Positions 1-9,965 are shown, counted from the stretch's first letter. The stretch: 64,000 bases of DNA from Prochlorococcus sp. AG-355-J09 (GCA_003278735.1 QCDO01000008.1:25327-89326), one strand, 5' to 3'. Notes: generated by a model not told the origin, from the sequence alone. Made by a program: numbers and translations.

Positions 1-119
1 AATTAAGAGAAGTAGCAGAAGCATCTCTTACAAAAACGGATGAACTTCAAAAAGTTCTTGCTCAAATTGAAGCTTTAATGTCTAGAGAAGAATCACAAAC
101 ATTATCAAAGAAGAAATAA
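1..119 (+). CDS. 3' end of a CDS truncated by the window start; hypothetical, ends ...EALMSREESQTLSKKK
   Basis: Open frame from the window edge to TAA at 117-119. Confidence 0.55.
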   Translation, partial: LREVAEASLTKTDELQKVLAQIEALMSREESQTLSKKK

Positions 120-230
120 TTATTTAAAAAAAATAATTCGGTTTTGTACTTTTAATTACACCTATACAATTCCATCGTAGTTATTAATTGGGTATGCAGA
201 ACCCGTTCCAAAGTTTTCTGTTAGGTCTCT

Positions 231-270
231 AGGTCTTACCTTCTTTAAGTAAAAGACCTCTTTAATTTTT
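231..270 (+). terminator. Putative intrinsic terminator
   Basis: AGGTCTT (231-237) pairs with AAGACCT (253-259), followed by T-rich CTTTAATTTTT. Confidence 0.5.
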
Positions 271-302
271 TTGTTTTTATTATATTTTTATAACCTTCTT
301 AT

Positions 303-605
303 TTAGTTGATTACTTTATAGATTTCTTTCAAGCAGACATTTACATCAAAAGATTCAGTATTTATAACTTCTAATCCTGTTTTTTCTGTAACTTCAACAG
401 TTGCATTGCATTCGTCTTGTTTAAGAGCCATATAACTTGGCTTTATGTCTTCTATATCTAATTCAACACTTGATTCAGCATCTTCCTTATATTGTTCCAT
501 TACTAATGTAAGTGCCTCTATCTCAACGGAAAAATTATCATTTGCTTTTGCTACAAATGGAATTACAAGAAATGGAAATAAAATCAAGGTTATTAATTTT
601 TTCAT
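303..605 (-). CDS. Small secreted hypothetical protein
   Basis: 100-aa ORF with N-terminal signal-peptide-like sequence MKKLITLILFPFLVIPFVAKA. Confidence 0.65.
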   Translation of the reverse strand: MKKLITLILFPFLVIPFVAKANDNFSVEIEALTLVMEQYKEDAESSVELDIEDIKPSYMALKQDECNATVEVTEKTGLEVINTESFDVNVCLKEIYKVIN

Positions 606-810
606 TTCTATAAAAGGTGTTTATTTTTTTTATAACGTAGATTGTCTGCTAAGGAAAGGGTCATTAGCTGTATAAATGTTTTATGATTTACTCTTACTTG
701 AAAAACAGAATATTAGATACAAAATAACTGATAAAAAAACTAAACGAGACTTTTAAGTATAAATTGGCATATCTAAATGAAAAATTTAAGTCACTTCAAT
801 AGGATTTTTC

Positions 811-1461
811 TTAAGATTTTATTTCGATAATTTCTTCCTCAGAAACAATTGCCCATTTTTTAAATGAATTTTTGCAGGGATATCCTCCTGTTAAGTCTCC
901 AAATGCAGGTAAAAATAAAGTATTTTTTGTATTATCCATTGCAAAGCACCTAAATGATAATTTATCTCCATTGTTTTTTATATAGATTTTTGGATGATAA
1001 TGTCCACAAATATTTAAGGTTTTATTGTTTTCTAAATTAACTGGCTCATGGCTAAAAGTAATATTTTTTGTTTTTCTAATATCAGAAATTTTTATATTTT
1101 TAATATCACAACCTACATCGTGATTTCCTAGGACTAGTTCAATGTTAGTTTTTAGTAGTTCAGGAAGATCCTCGACTTTTTTTTGAAGAGTTTTATCTAT
1201 TGAATATTTGCTATGGAACAAATCTCCTAATATTAATAACTTTTCAGGACTATATCTTTTTACTATTTTTTTTATTCTTGCAAAATTATTTTTATCTGAA
1301 TTATTAGTAAGAGGTATACCATTTTGCTGAAAATACTCAGCTTTCCCAAGATGAATATCGCATATTAACAACTCTTTTGTTTCCGGTAGAAATAACGCTC
1401 TTGAAGGAAGCATCTCTAACAATGTATCTTCCCAACAAAATTTAAAAGAACTTTTTTTCAT
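811..1461 (-). CDS. Ligase-associated metallophosphoesterase (PdeM/MPE-like)
   Basis: Metallophosphoesterase motifs DIHLGK, GDLFHS, GNHD, GHYHP; last gene of the ligase cassette. Confidence 0.85.
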   Translation of the reverse strand: MKKSSFKFCWEDTLLEMLPSRALFLPETKELLICDIHLGKAEYFQQNGIPLTNNSDKNNFARIKKIVKRYSPEKLLILGDLFHSKYSIDKTLQKKVEDLPELLKTNIELVLGNHDVGCDIKNIKISDIRKTKNITFSHEPVNLENNKTLNICGHYHPKIYIKNNGDKLSFRCFAMDNTKNTLFLPAFGDLTGGYPCKNSFKKWAIVSEEEIIEIKS

Positions 1462-3951
1462 TTAATCACTATATTTTTTTATAAGTTTTTCTACTCTTTT
1501 TTCTATTGGTTCATTGCTTAAAGTATTTTTAAGTCTTTCAACTAGTAAAGGGAAAGCAAAAGGAGTTGGAGTTTTTATCTCGTTTAGTATCATTTTTAAA
1601 TTTTTTAATCTTCCTAATGATCTAGATATTCTTTTATTTTCTAATTGATATTCTTTAACTTCTTGATGCGATTGTTTTATCAAAAGATGGCCTTCTTCAT
1701 ATTTAGTAAAGACATCGTAGAAAAGACTTGAACTTATTTGAAGTTGGGAAGAAGTTTTTGTTTTGGTTGGATTATTTTGATTTACTAGTCCACTTATTTG
1801 GGCAATATTTTTAAATCTACGTTTTGTTAATTCTGAAAAATTAATTGCATTTTCTAGATCTTCTTCTAATTTTTTGTTATTCAAAAAGTAATCAGCTTCT
1901 TTTTTTATTATGGAAAAATCATAATCTTCTGCAGTAGTTAAGCTGAATCCAAAATCATTAGCAGTAATACTAAATGTAGATTGTTTTAATTTTGCCAATC
2001 TCAAAGCCCATAAAAATGCAATTCCTTCATTTACAAATTTGCCATCAAGTGTAAAAACAAAAAGATTTGATAAATCCTTTGTTTTATATATTTCTATGAG
2101 GAATTCATCTTTCTTTGGAATTTTTGAAAGAACTTTTTGTTTCTTCAATATTGGGCGTAATGAATTGAGTTCAGGATTTAAGCAATCATAATTTTCTAGT
2201 TCGTTGCATATATCTATTTCTTTTCTCAAACTCTCACAAAGTAGATCAGAAATTGCCATTTGACCTCCAACCCATGCAGGAATTAGAGAACTTTTTTTTG
2301 TTGATTTTTTAACGTATAAAATCATATCTCTTATTCTTACAAATTGAAGCATTTTGCCAGCAAAGTAAAATGTATCTCCGGGAGTTAATTTTGAAGCAAA
2401 ATTCTCCTCTAAATTACCTAAAGATTTACCTTTGATATATTTGACATTCACAAATTTGTCACTTGTAATTGTCCCAATATTGAACTTATGCATTCTTATT
2501 AAAGATTTGTCTTTTACAAAATATTTAAAGTTTTCATTATTATTTTGTGATTCTTCTTTAACTATCTTTTTATATTTTGGGTATGCTTTAAGACATTTTC
2601 CTCCATATTCTAAAAAGTCAAGACACCAATTCCAATCTTTATCTTTTAAGTTTCTATAACTCCAGCAATTTTTAATTCTTTCTTTTTCTATTTTCGGATC
2701 AAAGCCATTTCCACATGCCAAACTTATTAGATGTTGTAGAAGCACATCATAAGATAATTCAGGAAGTCTAATTTCCTCAGATATACCACTTTTTATTATT
2801 CTTCTCATTGCGCTAATCTCTAATAATTCTAAAGAATTAGTAGGCATAAAAATTATTTTTGATTTTCCACCTGGTCTATGAGCACTTCTTCCCGCTCTTT
2901 GGATAAGTCTAGCTAAATTCTTTGCACTACCAATTTGAACTATTTGATCTACAGGTTGGAAGTCAACTCCCAAATCTAACGAGCTGGTGCAGACTACCCA
3001 TTTTATTAATCCGTCTTTAACTCCTTCTTCAACTCTTTTTCTATCTTCTTTATCCAGGGAGCCGTGATGAAGTGCAATTTTGTCTTCCATCTCTGGGAGA
3101 AAAAATTTAAGACATTGATACCATCTTTCAGATTGATTTCTAGTATTGGTGAATAATAAGGTGCTTTTATTTTTATCTAGGATTTTTAATAGTGAAGAAT
3201 GACTTCTAATCCCAAGATGCCCACTCCATGGAAAGGTAGTTTCCTCCTCTGGTAAAACACTTATAATTTCGATCTCTTTTTGAATATTTGTACTTATAAT
3301 TTTGGGTTTAATAGCGCTCATCCCAACTATTGCTCTTGCTGCTTCCTCAATATTTCCAATAGTTGCAGACATTGCCCAAATTTGTAAATTTTTTATATTA
3401 CCTCTTAGCCAACTTAAAGATAACTCGCACTGGTTTCCTCTTTTACTACCCATCAATTCATGCCATTCGTCAATAATTATTGATGACAACTCCTTGAACA
3501 GATTATTAGATTCTTTATTAGAAAGTAAAAGAGATAAAGACTCTGGAGTGGTAATAAGAATATTAGGTGGTTTAGCAAGTTGCTTTTTCTTTTCATATGG
3601 GGTTGTATCCCCGTTCCTAATTTCAACAGTAATTTCTGTATTAAAATGCAAAGCTGCTAATTGTATGGAATTTTTTAGATCTCTACTTAGTGCTTTTAAA
3701 GGGGTTATTAATAATATGTTTACACTTTTATTATTTTTGGGATCTTCAATCTTTGATAGAGGTCCCATTAATGCAGCATAAGTTTTGCCGCATCCAGTAG
3801 GGACTTGTATTATTCCACTCTCTCCATTTAAAAATGCTTCCCAACATTTGATCTGATAGGGTAGTGGCTCCAATCCATTTATGGAGAAAAACTGTTTAAT
3901 TTTAGAAATTAAATTATTTTGCTTATTATTTTTCGTAATATTTTTCATCAT
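1462..3951 (-). CDS. Lhr-type (Lhr-core) DEXH-box ATP-dependent DNA helicase, ligase-associated
   Basis: PTGCGKT Walker A, DEWHE box, SATIGN, TSSLDLGVDF, QRAGRSAHRPGG; 829 aa. Confidence 0.9.
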   Translation of the reverse strand: MMKNITKNNKQNNLISKIKQFFSINGLEPLPYQIKCWEAFLNGESGIIQVPTGCGKTYAALMGPLSKIEDPKNNKSVNILLITPLKALSRDLKNSIQLAALHFNTEITVEIRNGDTTPYEKKKQLAKPPNILITTPESLSLLLSNKESNNLFKELSSIIIDEWHELMGSKRGNQCELSLSWLRGNIKNLQIWAMSATIGNIEEAARAIVGMSAIKPKIISTNIQKEIEIISVLPEEETTFPWSGHLGIRSHSSLLKILDKNKSTLLFTNTRNQSERWYQCLKFFLPEMEDKIALHHGSLDKEDRKRVEEGVKDGLIKWVVCTSSLDLGVDFQPVDQIVQIGSAKNLARLIQRAGRSAHRPGGKSKIIFMPTNSLELLEISAMRRIIKSGISEEIRLPELSYDVLLQHLISLACGNGFDPKIEKERIKNCWSYRNLKDKDWNWCLDFLEYGGKCLKAYPKYKKIVKEESQNNNENFKYFVKDKSLIRMHKFNIGTITSDKFVNVKYIKGKSLGNLEENFASKLTPGDTFYFAGKMLQFVRIRDMILYVKKSTKKSSLIPAWVGGQMAISDLLCESLRKEIDICNELENYDCLNPELNSLRPILKKQKVLSKIPKKDEFLIEIYKTKDLSNLFVFTLDGKFVNEGIAFLWALRLAKLKQSTFSITANDFGFSLTTAEDYDFSIIKKEADYFLNNKKLEEDLENAINFSELTKRRFKNIAQISGLVNQNNPTKTKTSSQLQISSSLFYDVFTKYEEGHLLIKQSHQEVKEYQLENKRISRSLGRLKNLKMILNEIKTPTPFAFPLLVERLKNTLSNEPIEKRVEKLIKKYSD

Positions 3952-5585
3952 ATTTTTTTCATTAGTTCATAAGCATTCTCTAGGCTATCTGCATCATTAA
4001 TTTTTTTATCTTTTCTCCATTTTGTTATTCTTGGAAATCGTACTGCTATGCCTGACTTATGACGTTTAGAAATTTGTATTTTTTCAAATGATATTTCGAA
4101 TACCATTTCTGGTTTTAACGATCGAACAGGGCCAAATTTTTCTATTGTATTTCTTCTTATCCATCTATCTAGCTCTTTAATCTCAATATTCGTTAAACCA
4201 GAATATGCACTTGCAAATTTAATTAATTCTTTGTCTTTCCATAATGCAAAACTGTAATCTGTATACAGACCAGCTCTTCTACCGCTACCGCCCTTAGCGT
4301 AAATTAGAACAGCATCCAGTTGCATAGGATCAACTTTATATTTCCACCAAATACCTTTCTTTCTACCAGAGGAGTATATAGAAGTCTTTTTCTTAATTAT
4401 TAATCCTTCAGTATTATTTTCTCGAGATTTTTCCTTATAAGTTAGAGCATCAGGCCAATCTTTAGGAAAGATTAAATCACATAGTTTGAAAATATCAGAG
4501 ATATTATTCTCAGTTTTAATTTGCCATTTTGAAAAATATTTTTCTAACTCAATTCTTCTATTTTCTAATTTAATTTCTCTTATATCTCTCCCATTAATCT
4601 CTAAAAGATCATAAGCAATAAAAATAATTGGATATTTTATTTGGATTAATCTAGTAGGAGACTTTCTATTTATTCTTTTTTGAAGTAAGGAAAAATCAAA
4701 GGCAATTTGTTCTTTAAAATTCCAAACTAATAATTCACCATCAAGAACAAAATCATCTTTTATATGTGACATTTTATCTACTAACTCTGGGAAAGATTCA
4801 TTTACTAATTCTTGTCCTCTTGTCCATAAGGAAACATTGCCTGATCTTTTAATTAATTGCATCCTTATACCGTCGTATTTCCATTCAAATTGAAAATCAT
4901 TTATTGAATTTTTGAAAATTTTATCTTCAATAGTATTTGCTAGAAGAAATGGAAATGGTTTGGAATTTAACTCTTGAAGATTGATATTCTTGTTAATTAA
5001 AAATTCATATGAATCAATTGAAGGTTTAAAATCACCCATCAACCTATGAGAAATAATCTCTTCCTCAATATTAATTAGTTTTGATATTGATTTTGTGATT
5101 AATCCGATAGATACTCCTACTCTAAAAGTTCCTGTAAGAATTTTATTAAAAATTAGATGGTTATCTTCAGGCAATGTTTCCCAAAGATTTTTAATTTCTA
5201 AATTTTTCTCCTCCTCATTAAGTTTTGATAATGCAGGTAATGTTTCGCTTAGTAATTCATTGAGACTTATATTTGATAATTTCTTTTTTCTAGAAATAGT
5301 TTTATTTTTAAGTAATAAAGTTATTACCTCAGCAGAATCACCAACTTTTAAATAACATGTATCAATTAACCAATGAGGATATTCATATATTTGAGAAAAA
5401 AGATTTTTTAAATATCTTCCACTAATAAATCTCTTATTATTTTTTCCAGTTAGTAAATATATTGCCCATGAATTATCTATTGGATCATTAGATAAAAAAT
5501 AATTCTTTAAAACTTCAATTTTACTATTTGTACTATTAATTGAATCTAGATCACCAAATAATTCTGAAAACTTTTTTAAGCTCAT
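3948..5585 (-). CDS. ATP-dependent DNA ligase
   Basis: Nucleotidyltransferase motif EWKYDGIRMQ, DGELLVW, EGLIIKK, WWKYK. Confidence 0.92.
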   Translation of the reverse strand: MSLKKFSELFGDLDSINSTNSKIEVLKNYFLSNDPIDNSWAIYLLTGKNNKRFISGRYLKNLFSQIYEYPHWLIDTCYLKVGDSAEVITLLLKNKTISRKKKLSNISLNELLSETLPALSKLNEEEKNLEIKNLWETLPEDNHLIFNKILTGTFRVGVSIGLITKSISKLINIEEEIISHRLMGDFKPSIDSYEFLINKNINLQELNSKPFPFLLANTIEDKIFKNSINDFQFEWKYDGIRMQLIKRSGNVSLWTRGQELVNESFPELVDKMSHIKDDFVLDGELLVWNFKEQIAFDFSLLQKRINRKSPTRLIQIKYPIIFIAYDLLEINGRDIREIKLENRRIELEKYFSKWQIKTENNISDIFKLCDLIFPKDWPDALTYKEKSRENNTEGLIIKKKTSIYSSGRKKGIWWKYKVDPMQLDAVLIYAKGGSGRRAGLYTDYSFALWKDKELIKFASAYSGLTNIEIKELDRWIRRNTIEKFGPVRSLKPEMVFEISFEKIQISKRHKSGIAVRFPRITKWRKDKKINDADSLENAYELMKKI

Positions 5586-5587
5586 AT

Positions 5588-6574
5588 TTATTTACCGAAT
5601 AAAAGGACATTTATTGATTCTTTTTCAACTAAATATTTACTTAATGCTTCACTATCTCCATGATGAAAAAACACATTTTTTGCTTCAGACTTTTTTACTA
5701 CTTCCAGAATCCCATCCCAATCCGCGTGATCAGAGATTGAGAATCCTTTATCATATCCTGATCTTTTTCTTAGAGCTCTTATTGACATCCATCCACTCGC
5801 GAAAGCTGTTTGAATGTTTTTGAAATTTTTTAAATATGAACCCTTACTTAAAGATGGCGGTAATAATATTAGACTTCCTTTAAGTTCATCTATCTTTTTT
5901 TTATTTTCAATTTTTATAGTATCTTTAATATCAATTCCAAGTTCCCTATAAATATTGTTCATTTTGTGAATACTGCCATGGGAGTAAATATTACCTTTAA
6001 AATTTGTTTGACTAATTTCGTTTAACAATCTCTGAGCTTTTCCAAGTGAATAGCAGAAAAGTAAAGAAGTTTTTTCTGGGGAATTAGTTATCCATTTTGA
6101 AATATCATTTGCTATTTTATTAGATTGATCCCACTTAAATATTGGTAAACCAAAAGTACATTCGCTTATTAAATAATCAGTTTTTACTATTTCATATTGT
6201 TTACAAGTCTGATCTTTTTGAAGCTTAAAGTCACCTGAAATTAACCATTTTTCTTCAGCAAAAATAAACCTTATTTGACTAGATCCAAGAATGTGACCGG
6301 ATGGATGAAAAGAAATATTAATACCATTTATCTTAAATTCTTCTCCATATTCAAAAGTCTTAATTTTGATATTATCTCCAACTCTTTCTTTAAGAAGTAT
6401 CGCAGTTTCCTTAGTAGAAATGTATTCTTCACAGCCAAATGTAAAGTGATCAAAATGAGCATGAGTTATTAATGCCTTTTTTACTGGCTTGCTTGGATCA
6501 ATCCAAATATCAGCAAGTTCACAATAAAGATTTCCATCTTTATATCTAATTAAATATTCTTGTTTAGTTCTCAA
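5588..6574 (-). CDS. Ligase-associated MBL-fold DNA exonuclease
   Basis: Metallo-beta-lactamase motif THAHFDH, HPSGHILGSSQ, SGDFK; adjacent to the ligase gene. Confidence 0.87.
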   Translation of the reverse strand: MRTKQEYLIRYKDGNLYCELADIWIDPSKPVKKALITHAHFDHFTFGCEEYISTKETAILLKERVGDNIKIKTFEYGEEFKINGINISFHPSGHILGSSQIRFIFAEEKWLISGDFKLQKDQTCKQYEIVKTDYLISECTFGLPIFKWDQSNKIANDISKWITNSPEKTSLLFCYSLGKAQRLLNEISQTNFKGNIYSHGSIHKMNNIYRELGIDIKDTIKIENKKKIDELKGSLILLPPSLSKGSYLKNFKNIQTAFASGWMSIRALRKRSGYDKGFSISDHADWDGILEVVKKSEAKNVFFHHGDSEALSKYLVEKESINVLLFGK

Positions 6575-6609
6575 AACTACATCTCTTACAATGAAGTTAA
6601 TTTAGCTAA

Positions 6610-7023
6610 TTATGCCCACGCTTGTTTTGATAAAGCTATGGCTGAAATTGTTAGTAAAGCAATAACTACAAATTTGTTACTCCAATTAATCATGAATGAA
6701 CTAATTTTGTTGAAAGAAACTCTATTAGATGGCAAAATCTTTTTATTATTCATAATGTGATGATTTTCATTATTTTTTAAGTAATTTAAATTTTTAATCT
6801 GATTTATTAATTTAGATTCGCAAGTTGAGAGTTTTTCTACTTGATTTAATAATTCAATATCTGCTGGCCTTAATAAAGAATTTAATTCTTTAATTTGTCT
6901 TTTGTTTTTGATAAGAAATTCATTAACTATCTCATCTGTCCCTAACCCCTTCTTTATATTTAAAAGAATATCATCTCTTTCCCAGGATTTTTCAAGAGAA
7001 TTTAAAATTTTGCTTATGCTCAT
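6610..7023 (-). CDS. Hypothetical protein with C-terminal transmembrane segment
   Basis: 137-aa ORF ending in hydrophobic FVVIALLTISAIALSKQAWA. Confidence 0.65.
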   Translation of the reverse strand: MSISKILNSLEKSWERDDILLNIKKGLGTDEIVNEFLIKNKRQIKELNSLLRPADIELLNQVEKLSTCESKLINQIKNLNYLKNNENHHIMNNKKILPSNRVSFNKISSFMINWSNKFVVIALLTISAIALSKQAWA

Positions 7024-7106
7024 TTTAAGTATTTTTACTTATGATAAATTATTATTTTTTTCTACTGTGGCTTATTCCTTTAAGTATTTAAAAAAATTAT
7101 TTTTAT

Positions 7107-7388
7107 TTAAGATTTACGAATAAGTCTGTTAGCAAAATATTTTAGCTTTACCTTTTCTACAATTTTTTTAGAACTACTTTTAGTTTTAACTTTATTTAAA
7201 TTGATCACTTCATCTGACACATTTTTGCCCGTTTCAAAATAAATTTTAATTTTTTCTAATTCTTCTTTATTTAATCTTTTTGTTGCACCTTTTGCATTAA
7301 TTCCAAGTTTCTTGCAGGCTAATAATATTCTATTACTTTCTACATTAAGATCTTTGGCAATACTGAAAATAGGAGTGTTGATAGACAT
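7107..7388 (-). CDS. Small stand-alone IF2_N-like domain protein
   Basis: IFSIAKDLNVESNRILLACKKLGINAKGATKRLNKEELEKI resembles the N-terminal domain repeats of translation initiation factor IF-2; no GTPase domain; basic C-terminus. Confidence 0.6.
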   Translation of the reverse strand: MSINTPIFSIAKDLNVESNRILLACKKLGINAKGATKRLNKEELEKIKIYFETGKNVSDEVINLNKVKTKSSSKKIVEKVKLKYFANRLIRKS

Positions 7389-7484
7389 TATTTTCTTTAC
7401 TATGAAATTTATTATTTATAGTATATTTATAAGTTAGAAATTAAATATATTTTTAATTATTATTAATTTTAAAAACTTTTTTAA

Positions 7485-8804
7485 TTAGGCTACTTCATCT
7501 TCAAAATTATTTAAATCATTAAACTTCTTCTTCATGGTTGGATTATTTCTAGTTAATTTCTTTACTGTCAAATCTTGAGATTTGCTGTCAGCAGATAAAA
7601 GATGTTTTTTTGAGAGAACTAAAGCCTCTTTAGTTTTTTGTAAATGGGTTATTGATTTATCAATTTCTGAAATTGCATCATTAAATCTATCCTGGGCAAG
7701 TGAAACATTTTTACCAACTGCATTTTTGAATTGCTCAAGAGTACTTTCAAAATTAGTTATATCAAAATTCTCACGTTTCATTAAATCAATTTGTGATTTA
7801 TATTTTAAGGTTTCCATAGATGCATTTCTTAGCAGAGAAATAATGGGCAAGAAAAATTGAGGTCTTATGACATACATTTTTGGGAATCTATGAGAAACAT
7901 CTACTATGCCAGCATTATATAGTTCACTATCTGGTTCTAGAAGAGATACGAGAACTGCATATTCACAAGATTTTTGTCTTCTATCTTTATCTAATTCTTT
8001 TAAAAAATCTTCATTTTTTCTTTTATTAGTTCCATTTAAACTTTCATTCTTCATCTCAAACATTATGGATACGACTTCGGTTTTATTTTCATCAAATTCT
8101 CTAAATATATAGTCACCTTTACTTCCTGAAGTGGCATCATTATCCTTTTCGAAATATGAGTTTTTAAATGCAGAGGCACGATTCAGATTAAATTGAGTTT
8201 CGCAATGGATTTCTAATGTTTCTCCTATCATCTTTGTAGATAATCTAGATTTCATTTCTCTTAACTCCTGAATAGTCAGGTCCCTTTCACTAATTTTGCT
8301 TTTAAACTTTTCTTCAATTAATTTTTCATTAATTGAATGTTCAAGCTTCATCTTTTCGATGGAATTTGTTAGAGATGAGTTTTCTTTTTCTAAATTAGTA
8401 ACAGCTTCACTAATTTTGTTTTTTAAAGATAATGCTGAAATTAAAGACTGGTTTTTAATTTCGTCTTTCAACTTGATTAATTCATTATTCAATGTATTAA
8501 TTTTATTTGTTGCTTGATTTTCTAAATTATTAAGTGCATTTGTTTTCTTTTCTTCAGCTATTTTTAATTTAGATTCAAGAGTTTGGATCTCAGACTCTTT
8601 AATGCGATTCTGCTCTATTAACTGTATTTTTAACTCACGTTTTAAAATTTCTAAAGCTTTTTTATTATCTTCTTCAGCCAAGATAAGTCTTTCTTTTATT
8701 TGTTTATTAAATTCTTCGTCTTTTATCTGAAGAAGTATTTCTTCAAAGCTGCTGGGATCAATTCGGAAAGTCTTGCCGCATGAAGGACATTTAATATCTT
8801 TCAT
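7485..8804 (-). CDS. DUF2130 domain-containing protein (zinc-ribbon N-terminus, coiled coil, nuclease-like C-terminal half)
   Basis: MKDIKCPSCGKTF start, long coiled coil, then GDYIFREFDENKTEVVSIMFEMKNE and DRRQKSCEYAVLVSLLEPDSELYNAGIVDV, typical of DUF2130 proteins. Confidence 0.8.
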   Translation of the reverse strand: MKDIKCPSCGKTFRIDPSSFEEILLQIKDEEFNKQIKERLILAEEDNKKALEILKRELKIQLIEQNRIKESEIQTLESKLKIAEEKKTNALNNLENQATNKINTLNNELIKLKDEIKNQSLISALSLKNKISEAVTNLEKENSSLTNSIEKMKLEHSINEKLIEEKFKSKISERDLTIQELREMKSRLSTKMIGETLEIHCETQFNLNRASAFKNSYFEKDNDATSGSKGDYIFREFDENKTEVVSIMFEMKNESLNGTNKRKNEDFLKELDKDRRQKSCEYAVLVSLLEPDSELYNAGIVDVSHRFPKMYVIRPQFFLPIISLLRNASMETLKYKSQIDLMKRENFDITNFESTLEQFKNAVGKNVSLAQDRFNDAISEIDKSITHLQKTKEALVLSKKHLLSADSKSQDLTVKKLTRNNPTMKKKFNDLNNFEDEVA

Positions 8805-8865
8805 TTTTTAATTACAAAATTGATATAAGAGAATTAGAGAGGATTTAATATTCGGATTATGTAAA

Positions 8866-8891
8866 AAGAATATTATTCTTGACTAAGAATA
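8866..8891. promoter_or_regulatory. Putative operator: inverted plus direct AAGAATA half-sites
   Basis: AAGAATA (8866-8872) T TATTCTT (8874-8880), then AAGAATA again at 8885-8891; upstream of the DUF2130 start at 8804. Confidence 0.35.
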
Positions 8892-8943
8892 AACAAAGAT
8901 CCAATGTTATGCATTAAAAAATAAAAAAATTACCCAATAAAAG

Positions 8944-9312
8944 TCATATTAATCCTGATTCCTTAAGAATATTAATTTTATTTGCTAATTCAATATCTGC
9001 AGAAGATATTGAGCGGTCTAAAGTTTTGTGAGATGAAACTGTGTAACCACTATCATCAACAAATTCGTCTTCAGCATCTTTTAAGTGTTCATTTTTATTT
9101 TGGAAATCTTTAAAATTATCCGACTTGTATATATTTGACTTGCTGACATTACTATATCCAAAATTCGCAATTCCTCTTGCATCTAATGCTTCCTCAACTA
9201 ATATTCCAACTACCTTAGATCTACTTATAGATTCGCTCTTAGATATTTCATCAATAATTTCAAGTACTCTTTTTCTAGGGAGATATCCTATCCTTTTAAT
9301 TTTATTTTCCAT
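8944..9312 (-). CDS. Ribbon-helix-helix-like hypothetical protein
   Basis: N-terminus KRIGYLPRKRVLEIIDEISKSESISRSKVVGILVEEAL fits a CopG/ParD-like beta-helix-helix pattern. Confidence 0.5.
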   Translation of the reverse strand: MENKIKRIGYLPRKRVLEIIDEISKSESISRSKVVGILVEEALDARGIANFGYSNVSKSNIYKSDNFKDFQNKNEHLKDAEDEFVDDSGYTVSSHKTLDRSISSADIELANKINILKESGLI

Positions 9313-9541
9313 GACTATTTATACATGTCAATATTGTAACACTTCTGTCAAATAAAATCAGATTTTGACTAATAGCACTTATGTATAATTTTAATTAATG
9401 TGATTAAAGTATAATTGCGAAGAACACTCATACAAAATTATTTCTCAAATATCCATGAGGATAGTTTTATATGCTTCTTCTAATAACTTTTTCAGATTGG
9501 GTCGGATTTCTGAAATTTTCTTAATTTAAATTCCAAATATT

Positions 9542-9745
9542 ATGAAAGATAAAATATATGATAATGCTGATAGCTTCGCAATGTCATTTGATGAGGAATG
9601 GGAAAATATTGATTGTGATGATAAACGATTAAAGATAGATAAGGTATTTGAACTTTTAGAAGATCACCCTTTTTTAATTGCTAATCCAGAAAATGCTAGA
9701 AAAATGGCAGAATTTAGGATATTTTCATTAAAAAAATTTCAATAA
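9542..9745 (+). CDS. Small acidic hypothetical protein
   Basis: 67-aa ORF in an otherwise free region. Confidence 0.5.
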   Translation: MKDKIYDNADSFAMSFDEEWENIDCDDKRLKIDKVFELLEDHPFLIANPENARKMAEFRIFSLKKFQ

Positions 9746-9791
9746 TTATTTTTAAATTTTATTAAAATTGAGTATCTTGATTACTTAAAAT

Positions 9792-9965
9792 TTAAATAGT
9801 TGGCGAATTAAAAAATCCCTTACTATATAAAAATATTATTATGCCAATAATTGGACCTATACCAAAAACAAAAAGTACTAATTTCGCAGAATTTTTTGTT
9901 TGACCTAATTTTTGATCTTTTAAATTTGAATTAATTTGATTTTTTTTTGATCTTTTCTTTTTCAT
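9792..9965 (-). CDS. Small single-TM hypothetical protein (start placed at MKKKRSKKNQ)
   Basis: Basic N-terminus followed by LVLFVFGIGPIIGIIIFLY; ORF track extends to 9995 but the internal Met is more plausible. Confidence 0.55.
   Translation of the reverse strand: MKKKRSKKNQINSNLKDQKLGQTKNSAKLVLFVFGIGPIIGIIIFLYSKGFFNSPTI

Noticed and set aside
445-675. 76-aa plus-strand ORF
   Set aside because: Largely antisense to the 303-605 ORF, which has a better signal-peptide start.
3302-3781. 159-aa plus-strand ORF
   Set aside because: Antisense to the Lhr helicase with no recognisable domain.
8944-9312. Type II toxin-antitoxin module
   Set aside because: The RHH-like protein resembles antitoxin DNA-binding domains, but no small toxin-like gene is adjacent; DUF2130 is not a recognised toxin partner.
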